This document shows positions 46,646 to 55,914 of a DNA stretch of 64,000 nt, one piece after another. The notes under the pieces are model-generated. The model saw only the letters and a list, made by a program, of their open reading frames with translations, was not told where the DNA came from and searched no databases. The position numbers were made by a program, and so were the translations under genes. Position 1 is the first letter of the stretch. Each line of letters opens with the position of its first letter. Source of the stretch: Fulvimonas sp. R45 (GTDB lineage Bacteria > Pseudomonadota > Gammaproteobacteria > Xanthomonadales > Rhodanobacteraceae); the NCBI RefSeq assembly GCF_030504985.1, contig NZ_JASERU010000004.1:1-64000 (forward strand), in the 5' to 3' direction.

Positions 46646-47949
46646 TGCTTGCCATTCTGCGCGAGCGTATCGCTGCATGTCTGCCAAGAGGGCGTCTAGC
46701 TCGTGGCATCGTCGCCTTGGCAAGCGGAACCGCTGCAGCACAGGCCATCACCGTTTGCATGATGCCTATCGTAACAAGGCTATATACGCCGGCGCAGATT
46801 GGCGTGATCTCACTATTTCTCGCGTTTTTTGGTTTCTGGTCGGCAACGCTTTCCTTGCGTTACGAATACGCCCTACTGATCGCGAGGGACGATGAAGAGT
46901 CACATGTTGTACATCGCTTAGCCGTCGTGTTGGTTGTGGTGATGTCTGTGCTTGGACTGCCGATTTTACTAGGGTTGCAGCGCACGGGCATGCTGGGTTT
47001 CGAGTTGTTGCCGAATTGGGCTCCATTTGCAGCCGTGCCCATTTTGTTGGGTTATGGGATATTCATGGTGTACCGCTCGTGGGCGCTACGCGCGGGCACC
47101 GTGAATGACATCACCAAGGCAACAATCGCCCGGTCAGCCGCCAATGCCGGCACGCGTGTGGCGCTCGGTCTTTTCGGTGGCGGGACAATAGCGTTGTTCG
47201 CCGCAGAATTCGCCGGTGCGTGGGGGGCGATGCTTGAGCTTGCGCGCAATGCCCGCAAGCACTTTGCTTCCAGCAAGCCCATCAGCATACGACGCTGTGA
47301 TCTTGTTGGCGTGGCGCGACGATTCAGCAAATTTCCTGCTTTCGAAACCCCATCAACTTGGGTAAACCAGCTGGCATTGACGCTACCGTTGCCGATGGTC
47401 GCCTCATTGCATGGTGCGGCAGCTGCCGGCTGGTTCGGTCTTGCGCGTGCAATGGTCGGGATACCCAATACGCAGATAGGTAGTGCGGTCGCGGACGTGT
47501 TCCAGATGGAGCTGGCAAGCGCTTTGGTGGCGGGAGAAGCAGCACGCGCCCGTGGCTTGTTCTACAAATTGATGCGCAAGTTGGCACTCTTTGGTCTCGT
47601 GCCGTTGGTTGCCGTAATCGTATTGGGCCCATGGCTAGTGCCGTGGATTTTCGGTCAAAAATGGAAAGCGGCGGGTTGGGCGGCTGCGATCATCGCGCCG
47701 TGGCTGTACGCGGCGTTAGTAGTGAGTTCTCTAAGCCGAACCCTGTCGGTAATTCAGGCTCAGGAATACAAGTTTGTCTATGATGTAGGGGCTGCATCAT
47801 TATTCATCCTGGCGTTTTTTGTTGCGAAATACACGCATCCGTCATTTTTGGAGCTTGTCAGCATCTTGTCTGGGACAGGAGTGCTTTCTTATATAATATA
47901 TCTTGTCCTGCTTGTGGTGGTCGTCGAAGCACAATTGGAAACACGGTGA
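46645..47949 (+). CDS. Wzx-like O-unit flippase
   Basis: A 434-residue inner-membrane protein of the MOP superfamily with about 12 hydrophobic segments. It begins LARGIVALASGTAAAQAITVCMMPIVTRLYTPAQIGVISLFLAF, the usual polysaccharide flippase N-terminus in which P-x-x-x-R-L-Y/F-x-P-x-x-x-G recurs. Expected role: moving the lipid-linked repeat unit across the membrane for Wzy. The start ATG at 46645 overlaps the aminotransferase stop. From about this gene onward A+T content rises. Confidence 0.85.
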   Translation: MLAILRERIAACLPRGRLARGIVALASGTAAAQAITVCMMPIVTRLYTPAQIGVISLFLAFFGFWSATLSLRYEYALLIARDDEESHVVHRLAVVLVVVMSVLGLPILLGLQRTGMLGFELLPNWAPFAAVPILLGYGIFMVYRSWALRAGTVNDITKATIARSAANAGTRVALGLFGGGTIALFAAEFAGAWGAMLELARNARKHFASSKPISIRRCDLVGVARRFSKFPAFETPSTWVNQLALTLPLPMVASLHGAAAAGWFGLARAMVGIPNTQIGSAVADVFQMELASALVAGEAARARGLFYKLMRKLALFGLVPLVAVIVLGPWLVPWIFGQKWKAAGWAAAIIAPWLYAALVVSSLSRTLSVIQAQEYKFVYDVGAASLFILAFFVAKYTHPSFLELVSILSGTGVLSYIIYLVLLVVVVEAQLETR

Positions 47950-48284
47950 AATTTTTATTGGTAAAATTTACGAATAATTGGCTAGAATATAATAGCTTTA
48001 GCAGAAAACTATCTCGATAAACATTGACCAACCCTAATTAGGTGATGATATGACATTTGAAAAATGGGTACTCTCTAGCGATTGTCATACAGATTTGAAT
48101 GTATGTCTGCAAGCGTTAAGACTGATTCAGAAATATACGTGTGCAAGATAGTATAAAACTACATTAGCTGGAACAACTCAAGTTTGTCGCTAGGTTGGCT
48201 CAAAATTCGAACCAAGCTGAGCGTCTCTTTGAGAAAAGCTCGACGTCAAATAGTCTGCTGTCTATCCAATGGGTGGAAATAGCC
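47950..48284. other. AT-rich intergenic region
   Basis: About 335 bases that are very rich in A and T compared with the rest of the window. A perfect TATAAT sits at 47988-47993 but no well-spaced -35 box was found. No coding frame is convincing. Likely the promoter region of the beta-propeller gene and a recombination scar. Confidence 0.5.
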
Positions 48285-50075
48285 ATGGCAAAGTCAAGAG
48301 GCTTACGGAAAGCTTATGGTTTCATCGTAAGTGCCTTGCTGCTGACGAGCCAAGGTGTTGCAGCCAGTCAAAGTGATTCATTTAGGAAGATCGGCGCATT
48401 CGTAGCGCCAGGGAAAATTACTGGTAGTGCGGAAGGACCATCACCAAAGATCGGCGCGCGCACCCTTTATGTCACACGTACATACCTGGGAAAGGGTATA
48501 AGTACCATGGCTATAAACCCTGCGACGGGTATGCTTAAGAAATATTCCAATCCCGTCAAAACTGAAACAACAGCGTATGGCCTATCCCTCGGGCCTGATG
48601 GCAACATGTATATGGGCACTGTTCCTAATGCTCATTTGTATCGGCTAAATACGCGCACACAGAAATTGGAGGATATCGGTATACCAATCCAAGGAGAAAA
48701 ATTTGTATGGGATCTTGCAGTTGCAAAGGACGGGAAAATATATGGAGTGACATCCCCTCACTGTAGTTTGTTTTCCTTCGACCCTAAAACAGGAGTCGCG
48801 ACGAATCTTGGGCGAATGAGTCGTCAGAATGAGTTTGCACGCTATATTGTTGCCGGGGGCGATGGCTATCTTTATATAGGTACCGGCTCAACCAAGGCCG
48901 GCATTATTGCATACAATATTAAATTTAGAGAACTAAAAGAAATAGTTCCGAAAAATGCAAGAGAAATTGGATTTTATCATGTTGTGAAGAATAGAAATGA
49001 TGTGGTCTATGCGGTCGGCCCAAAGCTTTTCTATCAATTGCACAACGGCAATGCTGAGGAAATTTCAAAACAGACGCTTGATAAATTAATGGCGGCAGGT
49101 GTGCCTGCGACCTTGCCGAAGATTAAGGGTGATGGCGAAAGCATGCCAATCTTTCGTTTGGCAGCGGGAAGCAATGGAATAATATTCGGGTCTACAATAT
49201 TGCCCATGCATATTTTTTCACTGAATACCGCGACCGGAGCATTCGAAAACTTAGGGAAATGGGGTGACGGGGAGGCATACTCCTTGCTTTGGCATGATGG
49301 GCAGTTGCTTATCGGTGCGTATGGTGCACCGACGCCGTTGATGTCATACACGCCCAGCTTGCGTGTAACAGCTGAAAGCAATGGGGCTTCTAGTAATCCA
49401 ACGCAAGTTTCGTATCCATCAGCCGATGAAGGATGGAGGCCCATGGCTATTGCAGTTGATAGTAACCATATGGCGTATGTTGGATCGATTGGTGGCACGG
49501 GTCAGATTAATGGCCAATTCGACATCTGGAATCTGAAAACAAATAAGGTGCAGAGCATCCCTGGACTGATCCCAAATCAAAGCATTGTGTCGTTGACAGT
49601 AGACAGGAATGGTCTGATATATGGGGGGACAAGTATTGTCGGTGGAAGTGGTACAACACCTAAAGCAAAAAGCGCGGTGCTCTTTGCATTTAATCCCACA
49701 ACTCGGCGGGTTGAGTGGCAAATCGCTCCTGTTCCTGGTGCGCCAAGCATTACAGATCTTGTTTTTGCTGTAGATGGTAGATTATTTGGATTCGCGGGAG
49801 GCACTCTTTTTGAGTATTCGCCATCATCGCATCAAGTAAGACGTTTAGCGAAGGTCGATTATGGCAACATAATTTATAACGGTGCAACAATTCTAAGTAA
49901 TGGCATGATTTATGGCTTGGCGAATAAAGGGGTATTTGTAATTAACTCTTTGTCTGGAGAGACCAGGTTAGTTGCAAAAGCGCCTGAGGCAATAACTGCT
50001 GGAGCGGCTGTGGTGCGCGACGAGTTGTATTTTGCTTGTGGGTCTGATGTATTCGCATACAAGCTGCCGAACTGA
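48285..50075 (+). CDS. secreted beta-propeller protein of unknown function in the polysaccharide cassette
   Basis: Family not recognised. The 596 residues from the ATG at 48285 (preceded by GGTGGAAA) start with a signal peptide (RKAYGFIVSALLLTSQGVAA). The mature chain is at least ten repeats of about 45 residues with pattern xDGxIYxGTxxxxxLYxxNxxTxxxExIG, for example GPDGNMYMGTVPNAHLYRLNTRT, AKDGKIYGVTS, GSNGIIFGSTILPMHIFSLN, DRNGLIYGGT and LSNGMIYGLANKGVFVIN. That many repeats suggests one large or two tandem propellers. Placement between Wzx and a glycosyltransferase suggests a role on the polymer in the periplasm or outside (lyase, modifier or binder), but no catalytic motif is evident. 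Codon use is AT-rich. Confidence 0.75.
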   Translation: MAKSRGLRKAYGFIVSALLLTSQGVAASQSDSFRKIGAFVAPGKITGSAEGPSPKIGARTLYVTRTYLGKGISTMAINPATGMLKKYSNPVKTETTAYGLSLGPDGNMYMGTVPNAHLYRLNTRTQKLEDIGIPIQGEKFVWDLAVAKDGKIYGVTSPHCSLFSFDPKTGVATNLGRMSRQNEFARYIVAGGDGYLYIGTGSTKAGIIAYNIKFRELKEIVPKNAREIGFYHVVKNRNDVVYAVGPKLFYQLHNGNAEEISKQTLDKLMAAGVPATLPKIKGDGESMPIFRLAAGSNGIIFGSTILPMHIFSLNTATGAFENLGKWGDGEAYSLLWHDGQLLIGAYGAPTPLMSYTPSLRVTAESNGASSNPTQVSYPSADEGWRPMAIAVDSNHMAYVGSIGGTGQINGQFDIWNLKTNKVQSIPGLIPNQSIVSLTVDRNGLIYGGTSIVGGSGTTPKAKSAVLFAFNPTTRRVEWQIAPVPGAPSITDLVFAVDGRLFGFAGGTLFEYSPSSHQVRRLAKVDYGNIIYNGATILSNGMIYGLANKGVFVINSLSGETRLVAKAPEAITAGAAVVRDELYFACGSDVFAYKLPN

Positions 50076-50276
50076 GTCGTTCGTTATAGCCATGAGCCTG
50101 TAAATTTAATTGGTGCTACGAATCAATGGGAGTCTATTCTGTGGGATTGGTGAAATACACGGCGTGTTTCATGATTGCTTGGGCATATTCCAGTGTATGT
50201 ATGCCGGCAGAGCAATACTAAATATCACACATAGTTGCGGGCTATCATGAATTTTTAATACTTTCTGGAAGTGACA

Positions 50277-51389
50277 ATGATGCGTATATTGCATAGTGCA
50301 GCAATGATGACTCCGTCACGTGGACAACTTACCCAGATGACCTGGGAGCAACAGGCCGCAGAGAATGTTGGGTTGGCCTGGGATAGTCGCTTTTTCTGTC
50401 CTCGAGATTCCACTAAGCCATCGGCGATCGTACAATATTCTGATGTTGTATCATTTCAAGACCTGAAATCGTTGACGCAGAAAATAAGGTCCTGGTTCAA
50501 GTTTCGGCGTAGCTATTACGATTGGCTTGGATGCGTGCAAGATAGCTATGATGTACTTTTGCTGCGCTACAACTTTCATGACCCGTATCAGCTGGCGTTC
50601 GTACGCAAGGCGAAATGCCCTGTCTACTTTGTGCATCACACACTGGAAGTTCCTGAGCTATTTTCATCTCACACGCTGATGGGGATGGTGCGTGGCGTAG
50701 CAGACTCGTTCCTCGGCCCTGCCACTTTACGTGCGGCAACTGGAACCATTGGTGTTACGGACGAGATAGCGCGCTACGAATACGAGCGCACAGGTAGGGC
50801 CTGTTTGCGTACTGCGGTATTTCCGAATGGCGTCGAATACTCGGATGATGTGGTATTGGATGAACGCCAAGGGCTGCCAAAGTTGCTGTATGTCGCCGGG
50901 ACTTTTGCGGTATGGCACGGACTCGATTTGTTGTTGAGTGCATTGCGCGAATCAAAAGAGGAATTGACTTTGCACTTGATTGGTCAGCTGTCTGAACATG
51001 AGCACCGGTTGGCTGCAAGAGATCCGCGTGTTCGTCTGCACGGCAGCATGCCACGCGAAAGTATTCGAAAGATTGCTGCGCTTTGTGACATCGGACTGTC
51101 CACTTTCGCTTTACAACGGAAAAAAATGTATCAAGCCTGCACTCTTAAAGTTCGCGATTATCTAACTATGGGCCTTCCTGTATATGCTGGTTACGATGAT
51201 GTATTTCCATCGGCATTTCAGTATTACGTTAATGGTCCGGTAAGTATTGAAGCAATTGTTAAATATGCTAAATCCATGCGTAGTGTGTCGCGTCAGGTCG
51301 TGGCCGATGCAGCACGCCCCTATATTGACAAAGGCGTTTTAATGAAGGATTTGTTGAAATCTCTATCGACAGAGATGACACCAAAATGA
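50277..51389 (+). CDS. glycosyltransferase, GT4-like
   Basis: A 370-residue GT-B type glycosyltransferase by overall build. The C-terminal half has PKLLYVAGTFAVWHGLDLLLSAL, a nucleotide-sugar-binding start typical of GT4, then LTLHLIGQLSEHE, and LKVRDYLTMGLPVYAGYDD in place of the usual EALA(S/C)G-P segment. The N-terminal half has VLLLRYNFHDPYQLAF and VYFVHHTLEVPEL (donor-side acceptor loop). Donor and linkage unknown. ATG at 50277 follows GGAAG; a second ATG follows at once. Stop overlaps the next ATG by four bases. Confidence 0.75.
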   Translation: MMRILHSAAMMTPSRGQLTQMTWEQQAAENVGLAWDSRFFCPRDSTKPSAIVQYSDVVSFQDLKSLTQKIRSWFKFRRSYYDWLGCVQDSYDVLLLRYNFHDPYQLAFVRKAKCPVYFVHHTLEVPELFSSHTLMGMVRGVADSFLGPATLRAATGTIGVTDEIARYEYERTGRACLRTAVFPNGVEYSDDVVLDERQGLPKLLYVAGTFAVWHGLDLLLSALRESKEELTLHLIGQLSEHEHRLAARDPRVRLHGSMPRESIRKIAALCDIGLSTFALQRKKMYQACTLKVRDYLTMGLPVYAGYDDVFPSAFQYYVNGPVSIEAIVKYAKSMRSVSRQVVADAARPYIDKGVLMKDLLKSLSTEMTPK

Positions 51390-52786
51390 GTAGGGAGCTG
51401 GTAATTATTCTGGCGTGGACTTTCGCCATTATGGTGCTTGTCCCAAAATTGCTTAGGCATACTGAGCTCGGTTTTTCCCCAAAAGGCCAGCGGTTTGGTT
51501 GGTGGGCACTGCTACTGTATTTGCAGTTTGTAATGGTTTTGCTTGCTCCAATATTAATAGCAATATATGGGGTTGGTGCGTTTCCGCAGTCACTATTTGT
51601 GGCGACAGATGGCCAGACTTTTAATATTAGCTTAATTGTACTATATGCGGTCACTTTGTTTTTCATTACTTTAAGTTTGTCGCTTCGCGTGGTATTCAGT
51701 AAGAAAGTAGAGTATGGGGCGTGCTGCGGCCCGCAAGATTACCAAGCTTCTCAGCGTTTTGCATTTGCAGCCATGGTGAGCGGCATGGGGATCATGATAT
51801 TTGGGATTGTCTTCCTTAAATTTCATAATGCTCTGATTGATGTGCTCCTGACGGGAGATGATTTGTGGACGGTGAGGCGTGCAAACAAATACTTCACTGA
51901 CCTTCCATCCATTTTTCAATATTTAATTACTGTTTCCGGTTGGATAACCGCCGTGCATGCCGGTTTTGCTTATGGAAAACGCCGGTATGCAGAGGGCGGG
52001 TTTTATACTGTGTGCACTGTGCTGTTAGCAGGTGCAGCTGGGGGCAAGGGACCTGTGCTTCAAGCCTTGATCATGATTGCATTGGCTTATGCGGTTGTGC
52101 GCCAGCGGGGCTTAAATCCGCGATCTGTAGTGCTTTTCACCGTATTGGGAATTCCTCTTGCTTTTGGTGTTTTATATTTACTTGTGTCGCTGCAAGTTCC
52201 AAGCTTGACACCTGAGTTGTTCGGGGGGTATTTGGCGAATCGTCTGGGTGTCGGGCAAATGGCTGGAACCTATGACGGAATTTCGTTTTACCAAAGTTTG
52301 GGGAGACGGGTGACAGGCGATTTTTGGATCGACATATTTCCGCTTTCCCACAGTTTTGTGCCGCATCTTTCGTACGCGCGCAAGCTTATGATGGATGTCG
52401 AAGGTTTTGCGGCAGATAATACCGGCATGAAGAATTCGTTTTTTGTGTCTGAGGCATTTGGAATGGGTGGGATGACTTTGGTTGTTATATCGCCAGTCAT
52501 TGTGGGGATCTCCTTTGCAATCGGGATCAAGTTAATCGGCTGGATTTTGAAGCGCTTATTTAACGCACGCGTATCGTCCATGTACTTCATGCCGATTGCA
52601 CTTGTTTCGCAAAATGTAACTGGTGATTTTTCTCAATTTCCACTGTTGCGCGGATTCTTCACGTTGATGGTCATGCTTGTAATTATCGCTATTCCGTATG
52701 TTTTGTTTGGTCGAATTCGGCAAACGCTGCCGCGCAGACACGCTTTTTTGTCGCGCGACGAAGCGGGGACGCCGCGTTCATTATGA
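51386..52786 (+). CDS. Wzy-like polysaccharide polymerase
   Basis: A 466-residue membrane protein with about 12-13 hydrophobic segments and one large polar loop near residues 280-345 (LANRLGVGQMAGTYDGISFYQSLGRR). Such proteins in a cassette with Wzx and glycosyltransferases are the polymerases that join repeat units in the periplasm; Wzy sequences are too variable for a firm family call. The Arg-rich periplasmic loop and DNTGMKNSFFVSEAFG near 350 fit. ATGA overlaps at both ends tie it to the flanking glycosyltransferases. Confidence 0.7.
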   Translation: MSRELVIILAWTFAIMVLVPKLLRHTELGFSPKGQRFGWWALLLYLQFVMVLLAPILIAIYGVGAFPQSLFVATDGQTFNISLIVLYAVTLFFITLSLSLRVVFSKKVEYGACCGPQDYQASQRFAFAAMVSGMGIMIFGIVFLKFHNALIDVLLTGDDLWTVRRANKYFTDLPSIFQYLITVSGWITAVHAGFAYGKRRYAEGGFYTVCTVLLAGAAGGKGPVLQALIMIALAYAVVRQRGLNPRSVVLFTVLGIPLAFGVLYLLVSLQVPSLTPELFGGYLANRLGVGQMAGTYDGISFYQSLGRRVTGDFWIDIFPLSHSFVPHLSYARKLMMDVEGFAADNTGMKNSFFVSEAFGMGGMTLVVISPVIVGISFAIGIKLIGWILKRLFNARVSSMYFMPIALVSQNVTGDFSQFPLLRGFFTLMVMLVIIAIPYVLFGRIRQTLPRRHAFLSRDEAGTPRSL

Positions 52787-53877
52787 ACAATCTGTCTGTA
52801 ACTTTGTATTCCAAATATGATCAGCTTGGAGCGAGTTCGCGTCTCAGGATGTATCAATTCCTTCCCCTCTTGGAAGAATTGGGCGTTTCTGTCCGAAAAA
52901 AGCCACTCTTCGGCAACGGCTATTTGAGGAATATTTACATTAATGGAGGGCGCTTGAATAAAGCTAGGGCGTTTGGGTATTACCCGCGACGTGTATTCGA
53001 TGCCTTATGCGGCCGTTCTAGTGACATTACATGGATTGAGGGTGAGCTTCTTCCCTATCTTTTAGAGTCATTGTTGACAAGGTCACTGCGCCCCTATGTC
53101 GTTGAATATGACGATGCACTTTTTCATCGTTACGACCGGTCTGCAAACCGGATGGTGCGAGAGGTTCTCGGTAGCAAGATTGATCAGATCATGGCAAATG
53201 CCGCCTGTGTCATCGCCGGTAACAATTACCTTGCAGCTCATGCAATTCGTGCCGGGGCGGCACGCGTCGAAGTTGTTCCAACAGTTGTCGACCCATCCAG
53301 ATATATTGTGGCTGATGATCGCTTCGGCAAAAGCCTGACGATTGGATGGATCGGATCGCCGGCTACCGAAAAATATTTGAATGTCGTTGCGGGAGTTTTG
53401 GCAGATGCCTGCAAGCGACATAGTGCCCGATTGCTTTTGATTGGTCCCCGCCAATCCGTACGGCATCTATTCCCGGGAGTTGATGTTGAAATCTGCCAAT
53501 GGGTCGAGGAAGAGGAAGCGTCGATGGTGGCTAAGATGGATGTCGGCATCATGCCGCTTGTGGATACTGAGTGGGAGCGTGGCAAGTGCGGCTACAAGTT
53601 GATTCAGTATATGGCGAGCGGTGTACCCTTCATTGCATCACCGGTAGGGGTGAACGATGAAATTGCAAAACACGGCGGGGGACTGCTTGCTGACTCGCAA
53701 GAGGAATGGCGCGAAGCCATCGACAGGCTGCTTGACGATGCTCCACTGCGATCAGAAATGGGGAAGGATGGTCGTAAATCTGTGACCGATTGGTATAGCG
53801 TGGATGTACAGGCGCCGAGATTGGCTGCCATTTTTCGAGATGTCGCAAGGAATCGAGACAAACCATGTGCGGCATAA
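52783..53877 (+). CDS. glycosyltransferase, GT4-like
   Basis: A 364-residue GT-B glycosyltransferase. The C-terminal donor-binding half contains LTIGWIGSPATEKYLNVVAGVL, VDVEICQWVEEEEASMVAKMDVGIMPL and CGYKLIQYMASGVPFIASPVGVNDEI, the last being the E/K-x-x-x-Y-M-A-x-G-x-P motif of family GT4. The N-terminal half starts VTLYSKYDQLGASSRLRMYQFLPLLEELG. Acceptor and donor unknown. It overlaps wzy by four bases and the amidotransferase gene by 13 bases. Confidence 0.82.
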   Translation: MNNLSVTLYSKYDQLGASSRLRMYQFLPLLEELGVSVRKKPLFGNGYLRNIYINGGRLNKARAFGYYPRRVFDALCGRSSDITWIEGELLPYLLESLLTRSLRPYVVEYDDALFHRYDRSANRMVREVLGSKIDQIMANAACVIAGNNYLAAHAIRAGAARVEVVPTVVDPSRYIVADDRFGKSLTIGWIGSPATEKYLNVVAGVLADACKRHSARLLLIGPRQSVRHLFPGVDVEICQWVEEEEASMVAKMDVGIMPLVDTEWERGKCGYKLIQYMASGVPFIASPVGVNDEIAKHGGGLLADSQEEWREAIDRLLDDAPLRSEMGKDGRKSVTDWYSVDVQAPRLAAIFRDVARNRDKPCAA

Positions 53878-55832
53878 CAGGGATATGGGAGAGTGGCGCC
53901 AGCGGTTCGCCACAATGTCGTGACCAGCTGCTTCGCGCCATGACTGGTGCTCTCCGTCATCGCGGGCCTGATGACGCTGGCTTTTTTGCAGACGCCAATG
54001 CCGGTATTGCACTTGGCCATCGACGCCTGTCGATTGTCGACTTGTCGCCGCTTGGTCACCAGCCCATGATGTCACCAAGTGGTCGACATGTCATCGTGTT
54101 CAACGGCGAGGTGTATAACCACGCCCGCTTGCGTCCGGAATTGGAAAAGGCAGGTTTCGCATTTCGTGGGCACTCCGACACTGAGGTCATGCTGGCGGCG
54201 ATCGAACATTGGGGCTTGGAAGCTGCCCTAGACCGTTTTGTTGGCATGTTCGCTTTTGCGCTGTGGGACAAGCAAAACCGTACTTTGGTGCTTGCTCGTG
54301 ATCGCCTTGGTATCAAGCCGTTGTATTACGGCTGGGGTGGATCTTTTTTCGCTTTCTCATCGGAACTGAAGGCGTTTTCGGCAATTCCTGGATTTGCAAA
54401 TCAAATAAATCGTGACGCATTATGCTTGTTGTTGCGCTACAACTATATTCCTGAACCTTGGTCTATCTGGCAGCATATCTACAAATTGCCGCCAGGATGT
54501 TTTCTGCGCGTAGATGCGCAGATCGCAAGGACGCCGATGAATGTGGCGGCATTAACATCACGCATCGCGCATTTTTGGTCAGCACGGGATGTTGCAGAAG
54601 CGGGTGAGCGGGAGCGATTCAAGCTATCGGATGCCGATGCGACTGCCGAACTTGACAGGCTATTACGTGATGCAGTGAGGCTTCGAATGGAGGCGGATGT
54701 GCCGTTGGGAGCGTTCCTTTCCGGCGGAGTCGATTCGTCCGCGGTGACGGCGCTGATGCAAGTGCAGGCGTCAAGACCGGTAAAGACCTTCTCGATCGGT
54801 TTTGAAGGTGATGACTATGACGAGGCCAAGCACGCCAAGGCTGTGGCTAAACACCTCGGCACTGACCATCATGAGCTGTATGTGACTGCTCGGGACGCAT
54901 TGAATGTCGTGCCGCAGTTGCCCACGATGTTCGACGAACCCTTTGCTGACTCGTCGCAGATCCCAACTTTTCTAGTATCAAAATTTGCACGCGGCACGGT
55001 CACCGTAGCTCTTTCTGGCGATGGTGGAGACGAGTTATTTGCTGGTTACAACCGCCACTTTTGGGGTGGTGGATTGCGCCAAAGACTAGACAGCATTCCG
55101 CATCCTGTCAGACGCGCGCTGTCGGGAGCATTGAGGGGGCAGTGGTTTGGTCGCTCGTTGGAGCACCTTACTCCCATGTTGCCGGCCCGTTTTCGATTGA
55201 AGAATCCGCGCGCCAAGGCGGACATGCTTGTTGACATGCTCGGCGCGTCATCCAATGAAGAGCGTTACAGATTGTTGGTATCACAATGGCGCGATCCGGC
55301 AGCCGTGGTTCTAGATGCTTCCGAGCCTCATACGATGCTTGACGATCCTTTCATGCGCGCGGTTCTGACCGATCCGGCGGAAAGGATGATGTACAACGAT
55401 CTTGTCACGTATCTTCCCGGCGATATTCTTACCAAGGTGGACAGGGCTAGCATGGCAGTGGGTCTGGAAGCGCGTGTGCCGCTGCTCGACCATCGCGTGG
55501 TTGAATATGCTTGGCGCCTTCCGGTGCAAAAGAAAATACGTAACGGTCAGGGTAAATGGCTATTGCGCCAGGTGTTGTATCAGTATGTGCCGAGGGAGCT
55601 GATTGAGCGCCCCAAGCAGGGTTTCGGTGGTCCAGTGCATCAATGGTTACGTGGTCCGCTGCGTGATTGGGCTGAGTCCCTTTTAGCAGAAGACGGTCTA
55701 CGGAGGGAAGGATTCTTCGATCCGGGCCCGATTCGTGCAATGTGGCAGGCCCACTTATCAGGTCGAGCCGATTCCACTTATCGATTGTGGGGCGTGCTGA
55801 TGTTTCAGTCTTGGCTTAGAAACGATGGGTAG
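53865..55832 (+). CDS. asnB: AsnB-type glutamine-dependent amidotransferase
   Basis: A 655-residue class II amidotransferase/asparagine synthase-like protein. MCGITGIWESG puts the catalytic Cys at position 2, and RHRGPDDAG, GHRRLSIVDLSPLGHQPM and FNGEVYN form the glutaminase domain. The synthetase half has the PP-loop FLSGGVDSSAVTAL (about residue 286) and SGDGGDELFAGYNRH. Proteins of this family inside polysaccharide loci (for example WbpS in Pseudomonas O-antigen) are thought to amidate uronic acids, which would suit the uronate made here; ordinary asparagine synthesis cannot be excluded. 13-base overlap with the preceding gene. Confidence 0.88.
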   Translation: MCGITGIWESGASGSPQCRDQLLRAMTGALRHRGPDDAGFFADANAGIALGHRRLSIVDLSPLGHQPMMSPSGRHVIVFNGEVYNHARLRPELEKAGFAFRGHSDTEVMLAAIEHWGLEAALDRFVGMFAFALWDKQNRTLVLARDRLGIKPLYYGWGGSFFAFSSELKAFSAIPGFANQINRDALCLLLRYNYIPEPWSIWQHIYKLPPGCFLRVDAQIARTPMNVAALTSRIAHFWSARDVAEAGERERFKLSDADATAELDRLLRDAVRLRMEADVPLGAFLSGGVDSSAVTALMQVQASRPVKTFSIGFEGDDYDEAKHAKAVAKHLGTDHHELYVTARDALNVVPQLPTMFDEPFADSSQIPTFLVSKFARGTVTVALSGDGGDELFAGYNRHFWGGGLRQRLDSIPHPVRRALSGALRGQWFGRSLEHLTPMLPARFRLKNPRAKADMLVDMLGASSNEERYRLLVSQWRDPAAVVLDASEPHTMLDDPFMRAVLTDPAERMMYNDLVTYLPGDILTKVDRASMAVGLEARVPLLDHRVVEYAWRLPVQKKIRNGQGKWLLRQVLYQYVPRELIERPKQGFGGPVHQWLRGPLRDWAESLLAEDGLRREGFFDPGPIRAMWQAHLSGRADSTYRLWGVLMFQSWLRNDG

Positions 55833-55914
55833 AATTTGGCATTTGCCGGTTTGTTTAAATGCTGCTTATTCGGAACTTGGCAGTTTCTCATGATTGGTTA
55901 ATTTGAGGGTATGT

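Noticed and set aside
47988-47993. Perfect TATAAT as a promoter of the propeller gene
   Set aside because: The best upstream TTGGTA lies 24 bases away, beyond the usual 16-18 spacing, so only the AT-rich region is reported.
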